DNA of 64,000 nt from Reticulascus tulasneorum (Eukaryota > Ascomycota > Sordariomycetes > Glomerellales > Reticulascaceae): positions 248,001 to 312,000 of the forward strand of contig LSAX01000013.1 of the NCBI GenBank assembly GCA_001557505.1. Reading direction: 5' to 3'. This document shows, one piece after another, positions 59,143 through 64,000 of this stretch. The notes beneath the pieces are model-generated. The model ran no database searches, was not told where the DNA came from, and worked only from the letters and a program-made list of their open reading frames with translations. Each line of letters starts with the position of its first letter. The stretch's first letter is position 1. Both the position numbers and the translations under genes were made by a program.

Positions 59143-62100
59143 ATGGAAGTGGCGGGACTAACTATAGGGCTCTTCGGTCTTGCCGGACTCTTTAGCGCCT
59201 GTCTGGATGCTCTCGACAAATTCGATTCCTATCAGGAATTCGGAGCCGATCTGCGTCATCTCGCGGCTCAGTTCGAGGCCGACAAACTTCACTTTCAAAA
59301 TTGGGGGCGTGCAGTCGGTTTCCAGCAAGATCAAGTGTCAAACGGGTACCACGAGGCCCTCGACGATCCGCAGACCCGTTCGATCGTCGACAAACTCCTG
59401 TTGAGCATCAAGGAGATTGGCAGAGATACAGACAATGCCCTCCTGCAACCTGGATCGGGGGAGGAGTTCAGGACTACTCACAAAGGTTTCTTTTCCAGAA
59501 ACCAGGCCCAACTTCACCAGAGCAAACCCGCCGAATCAAGACGGAACAAACTGTACTGGGCACTGAGGGATAAGGAGAAGCGCATAATCCAGGTCGAACA
59601 GTTCGGAAAGCTAGTACAGAGTCTATACAATTTGGTACCGCCCAACAGAACGCGAGGTCCAGGAGAAGGACACGGAGGACCCGCGGCTAGCGACTATGCC
59701 TCCAGGCGCCCCGACGGTATGCGTTCACACTACGGCTTCCACGGGGCCAGACTAACCTTTGACCTCCAGGCAACAGCACAGATACCTGGTCCTGGGCTGC
59801 CGAAGTCCAACGGATCTTCGCCAGGATGGAACAGGAGATCGAAGGTAACTAGTATCTTAGACTGTCCCATGTCCTGGTCTTATGCTAACTGGCAAAGACG
59901 AGACACGAAGAAACGTGCGGGCTTGGCTGCTAAATGGCCACAATCCAAATGAGCTCTATGAAAATTCCATTCAGAGAAGGTTAGGCGACACATGCAACTG
60001 GATCCTGGATCGGCCGGCATTTCGTGACTGGGCTTCGCCCGACTTCCCGGCAGGGTCAAAACTCCTCTGGATCAACGGACCGGCAGGGTTCGGGAAGACA
60101 ATTCTCTGTGCCAGAGTAATTGAACATGTCGCATCGGAGACTGAGGCGCCTGTTGCGCACTTCTTCTTCTCGTCCGACTTTGACAGCCGTGGGGATCCCT
60201 ACATAGCGATAAGATCTTGGGTAGCCCAGGTGATGTCTCGTCCGCAGGCAATGAAAGCCGCCTACGACATATGGAGGACCCAGGACGGCGAGGCGGCAAT
60301 GCGAGCACATGTAATCGACATATTTCAGGCCATTGTCCATGCTATACCCGAGTGCACCTTTGTGTTGGACGGTCTGGACGAATGCAACTGGATCGGGGAA
60401 AATCGCAAAGCTGACCACTTCGACTCAGTGGCCGGGTTTCTCGAAACTGTCAGACAGGCGGTCGCGGGTACGAACACGCGCATCATGATCGTCAGCCGCG
60501 ATGAGCCCGATATTCGGCAAGGCCTCCCCAGTCATACGAATGAGAGCTTTTTCGAATGTAGGATATCCCCCGAAGACGTCCGGCCCGACACGGAGTCGTA
60601 CGCAAGGAGCATCGTCAACAAGAAGCTGTCCAAGAAACCCGAGGTCACAAAGGGTGACATTTCTCAAAAGATGGCCGACCGTTGCAGCGGCCAGTTCCTG
60701 TGGATAAGGATGCAGGAGGACTCACTCGACAGCTGGATGACCAAGAAGCAGCTCGAGCTCGCGGTGGACGAGACCCCGGCGGGCCTCGAGCAAATCTACG
60801 GGCGGTACTGGAAGAAGATGTCGAGCTTTTCAGACTGGAAGAGGAGCCGGGCCTTTTCGCTGCTGCGCTGGGCGGCCTTTTCTCTACGGCCGTTGACGGT
60901 CCACGAAATCACAGAGGCCCTGCTTATCAGCGATGATTGTGACGACCTCCCAGTTGAGGAGATGCCGGACCCTATCGATGAAGATTATGTCAACAGCGGG
61001 TTGCTGGGTCTCTGTGGCTCACTGATAGAAGTTCGGAGCACGTCGTCGGAGTCTTGCGTAGGAGACAAGACCGTGCATTTGACTCATTTTTCAGTCAGGC
61101 AGTACTTTGTCTCCAACATGTCTACACCCGGTGGCATTGTGCAGGCCAACGAACGACTTAGGTCTTCCAACGAAGCAATTCAGAACGGCATACTTGGTAG
61201 GCTCTGTCTTCGCTACGTAAACTTTCAGACGGTGTGGGAAGAGACACCCGTGGAGGGCGCTCAGGCTCCTGGTCCATTCCGTGAATACGCAGCCGGTTCA
61301 TGGTATCAGCATCTTGCCGTTAGCGGACCACAAGACAGTGATGTGTTGCAGCTGATCAACACGTTGTTTGATCCCATCAACGCAAACTGGGGTTCGTGGA
61401 GAGCCTGGTTTGACTCCAGTCACACCGAAGCGACCACAGAAGGCGAAGGAGGCCAAATACCCGCAGCCAGCCCACTATACTATGCATCGTGGCTTGGGCT
61501 GACGGAAACAGCCAAACACCTCGCGCAAAAGCCGAAGCAGAACCTAACCGAGGAACCAAACTCGGAAAGGACGGCTCTCGGAGCTGCCGCCACAAAGGGC
61601 CATATTGAAATAATTCATGTACTGCTGCAAGCAGGTGTCGACATAGGAGCTGCGGACGTCAATGGAAAGACGCCACTATACTTGGCTCTGGAGAACGGAC
61701 ACATTGAAGCAGCCAAACTCCTCCTTACAGAAGGGGCCAACGCCAAGCCCGGCGACAAGAAGGGGTACACGGCATTACATATCGCTTCAATAAATGGATA
61801 TTCCGATGTTGTTAGACTACTTCTCGAGCAGGGAGCTAGTGTCAAGACGTTGTCCACGGACGGGTGGGCACCGCTATCTGCAGCTTCACAGAACGGGCAT
61901 ATGGAGACTGCTAAACTTCTCATCGAGCATGAAGCCGATGTGAATATAGGAAACAAGGATGGATGGACGCCACTACACCTAGCTTGCTGGAAAGGATATC
62001 TCGATATAGTTGAAGTCCTTCTCGAAAGGGGAGCTGATGCCACGCCAAGAACCAAGCACGGCTGGGCGCCATTGGATATGGCGTCAGAGGGTGGATACCT

Positions 62101-64000
62101 CGAGATAATACAACTCCTTATCGAAAAAGGGGCCGATGTGAATAATCAGAACGAAGACGAAATAACGGCAGTTCACGGGGCCTGTTCGCTAGGGCAAATT
62201 GACGCCTTTAAGCTCCTTCTCAAGAATGGAGCTAATATTGAAACAGATAATAAGGCCGGGTGGATGCTATTACACACGGCTTCATACAGGGGGCACTTCG
62301 AGATAGCCAAGCTCCTCCTCGAGATTGGAGCCGACATTGAAGCAGAAGATTCGGACGGATCCACACCATTATATCTGGCTTCGGTAGGTGGTCACCTTGA
62401 AGTGGTTAAGCTCCTTCTCGAGAATAAGGCCGACATTGGGACAAGAACCGATTTGGGGTGGACGCCTTTGAGTATAGCTTCGCAACTTGGACACCTCGAG
62501 GTAGTTAAGCTGCTTCTCGAGAACGGGGCAGACTTAAAGACAGGGAACCAAGATGGATGGTTGCCACTACACGTTCCTATACCAAACAACCACGTCGAGA
62601 TGGTTAAACTCCTTATCGATAATGGGAGCGATATTGAAGCGAGGAATAATGACGGATGGGCAGCATTAAGCGTAGCTGCAGAGCATGGATGCCTAGAGAT
62701 AGCTCAACTTCTGTTACAAAGGGGAGCTGATGTTGACCCTGAACATAAAGATGGATGGACACCGCTATCGCAGGCTTCACTCGAAGGTCGCGTAAAAGTT
62801 GCTCAGCTACTTCTCGAAAAAGGAGCTACTATTCATACGAGGAATAAGGACAGGTGGACACCGCTAATATTGGCCGCACAAAACGGACACCTCGAGGTCG
62901 TTCAAGTCCTTCTTAGAGAAGGCGCAGACGTTAACACTCGAAATAAGGACGGGTGGACACCGCTATTATTAGCCTCACAAAACGGACACCTTGAGGTTGC
63001 TCAACTCCTTCTTAGAGAGGGCGCAGACGTTAGGGCTAGAAATGAGGACGGTTACACAGCTTTACTGATGGCTGGGAAGTTCGGACATCTAGAAGTGACT
63101 AAGCTCCTTCTCGACAAAGGAGCAGACGTCAACGCGGCTACTAATCAAGGACTTACTCCACTGATCGCTGCCTCGATGGATGCGCATTTCGAAATAATGA
63201 AGCTCCAGATTGAGAGGGGGGCTGATGTCAATGCGGTCGACAAGGGCGGATTGATGTCACTATATGGTCCTTCGTTGAAAGGCCATCTCGGAACAGTTGC
63301 ATTTCTACTTGAGAAGGGGGCTGACGTGAAAGCGGCTACGGAGAGAGGATTCACTCCATTACTTGCCGCCTCGACGGATGGACATCTCGAAGTGGTTAAG
63401 CTCCTTGTCGAAAAGGGGGCTGACATAAACGTGGTTACTGATGATGGATTAACGCCACTATATAATCCTTCGGTAAAGGGGCATTTCGAGACGGTTAAAT
63501 TCCTTCTCGAGGAAGGCTTTAATAACATCAACACGACCACTGCAGCAGACGGATTCAGTCTATTGATTGCTGCCTCGGTGAATGGGCATTTCGAGATAGC
63601 TAAGCTCCTTTTGAAATACGGGGTTGATGTTAGATTGGCTAGCCATGAAGGGGTCACACCAATCGGTATCGCTGCGATCTATGGGCAACTTGAGAATGTT
63701 AAACTATTTCTCGAAAATGGGGCGGACCTCGTTGGCGAGGGCATAGCGACACCATTAAGTGAAGCTGCAGAAAATGGACATCTCGAGATGGTCAAGTTTC
63801 TTCTCGACCAAGGACTTGACATCGAAGGGACTAATGAGAACGGGCGCACCGCAGTATGTGCAGCCTCGATGAATGGACATGTCGAGGTAGTCAAGTTTCT
63901 TGTCGAGAAGGGGGCTAACCTGGAATGGGCAAGTGAGGAGGGATATAATCCAATGCAAAGCGCTTCGGAGAATGGCCATCTCGAAGTAGTCAAGCTCTTG
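59143..64000 (+). CDS. HeLo-NACHT-ankyrin NLR (partial, runs off window)
   Basis: Three exons so far: 59143-59716, 59770-59844 and 59898 to beyond 64000; about 1584 residues are visible without a stop. Residues 1 to about 190 resemble a HeLo domain (GLTIGLFGLAGLFSACLDALDKF...WGRAVGF), the membrane-attacking cell-death domain of HET-S and related proteins. The NACHT NTPase follows: Walker A GPAGFGKT near residue 277 and Walker B VLDGLDE near 372, then a helical region ending in LTHFSVRQYF. From about residue 774 come 24 full ankyrin repeats of about 33 residues and the start of a 25th (pattern DGWTPL..AS..GHLEVVKLLLE.GAD). Fungal NLRs of this layout sense non-self or stress and trigger regulated cell death. 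Repeat copies are very alike, suggesting ongoing reshuffling. The true C-terminus is unknown. Confidence 0.93.
61564..64000 (+). repeat. ankyrin-repeat coding array (about 99-bp units)
   Basis: About 25 tandem units of roughly 99 bp code for ankyrin repeats of the NLR. Adjacent units around 62840-63040 are especially alike at DNA level. Unit 20 (near 63500) has an insertion of two or three residues and unit 22 is slightly short; otherwise the period is regular. Confidence 0.9.

Noticed and set aside
61615..63993. Several minus-strand frames of 60-170 codons opposite the ankyrin array
   Set aside because: They share a repetitive Ser/Pro-rich pattern that is simply the antisense of the ankyrin units.
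1..64000. CRISPR arrays, bacterial operons, insertion sequences or intact transposons
   Set aside because: None seen; the sequence is eukaryotic, and no transposase, reverse transcriptase or long terminal repeats were recognised.

Overview
The window is nuclear DNA of a filamentous ascomycete (Pezizomycotina). Genes are interrupted by short introns of about 48-79 nt with GTAAGT-like donors, CTAAC/CTGAC branch sites and YAG acceptors. The families present (HET domain, CFEM, HeLo-NACHT-ankyrin, subgroup C chitinase, GH7, galactosaminogalactan genes) are fungal. I cannot place the species; a sordariomycete is plausible but that is inference. All intron-containing models were spliced by hand; in each one the summed exon length is divisible by three.

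Layout. 0.3-2.2 kb: a HET-domain gene. 2.8-4.4 kb: a decayed serine beta-lactamase-like gene, broken partly by an expanded 11-bp repeat. 5.0-5.8 kb: a secreted CFEM protein. 8.4-10.3 kb: an MFS sugar transporter. 12.1-13.4 kb: an APH/choline-kinase-like kinase. 13.8-15.2 kb: a MYND-finger protein. 16.4-38.5 kb: a full galactosaminogalactan (GAG) exopolysaccharide cluster in the order agd3, ega3, sph3, uge3, gtb3. 38.9-40.2 kb: a GH7 cellulase homologue with both catalytic glutamates replaced. 41.6-43.2 kb: a second MYND protein, paralogous to the first. 44.0-49.8 kb: a 1773-residue protein joining a CBM18-GH18 chitinase to a complete subtilisin (S8) domain. 51.6-53.8 kb: a divergently transcribed secreted protein made of twelve CBM18 chitin-binding modules. 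55.1-58.5 kb: a second secreted subtilisin with a PA domain. 59.1 kb to the window end: a HeLo-NACHT-ankyrin NLR, cut by the window edge within its 25th ankyrin repeat.

How the genes work together. In the GAG cluster Uge3 supplies UDP-galactose and UDP-GalNAc, the giant membrane glycosyltransferase Gtb3 polymerises and probably exports the chain, Agd3 de-N-acetylates it outside the cell, and Ega3 and Sph3 cleave deacetylated and acetylated stretches. The 44-58.5 kb block groups chitin binding, chitin hydrolysis and proteolysis, and looks like a secreted module aimed at other fungi or arthropods, or at the fungus's own wall. HET and NLR genes sit at the two ends of the window. The most unusual items are the chitinase-subtilisin fusion with its CBM18 neighbour, the GH7 pseudoenzyme, and the GAG cluster flanked by paralogous MYND genes.
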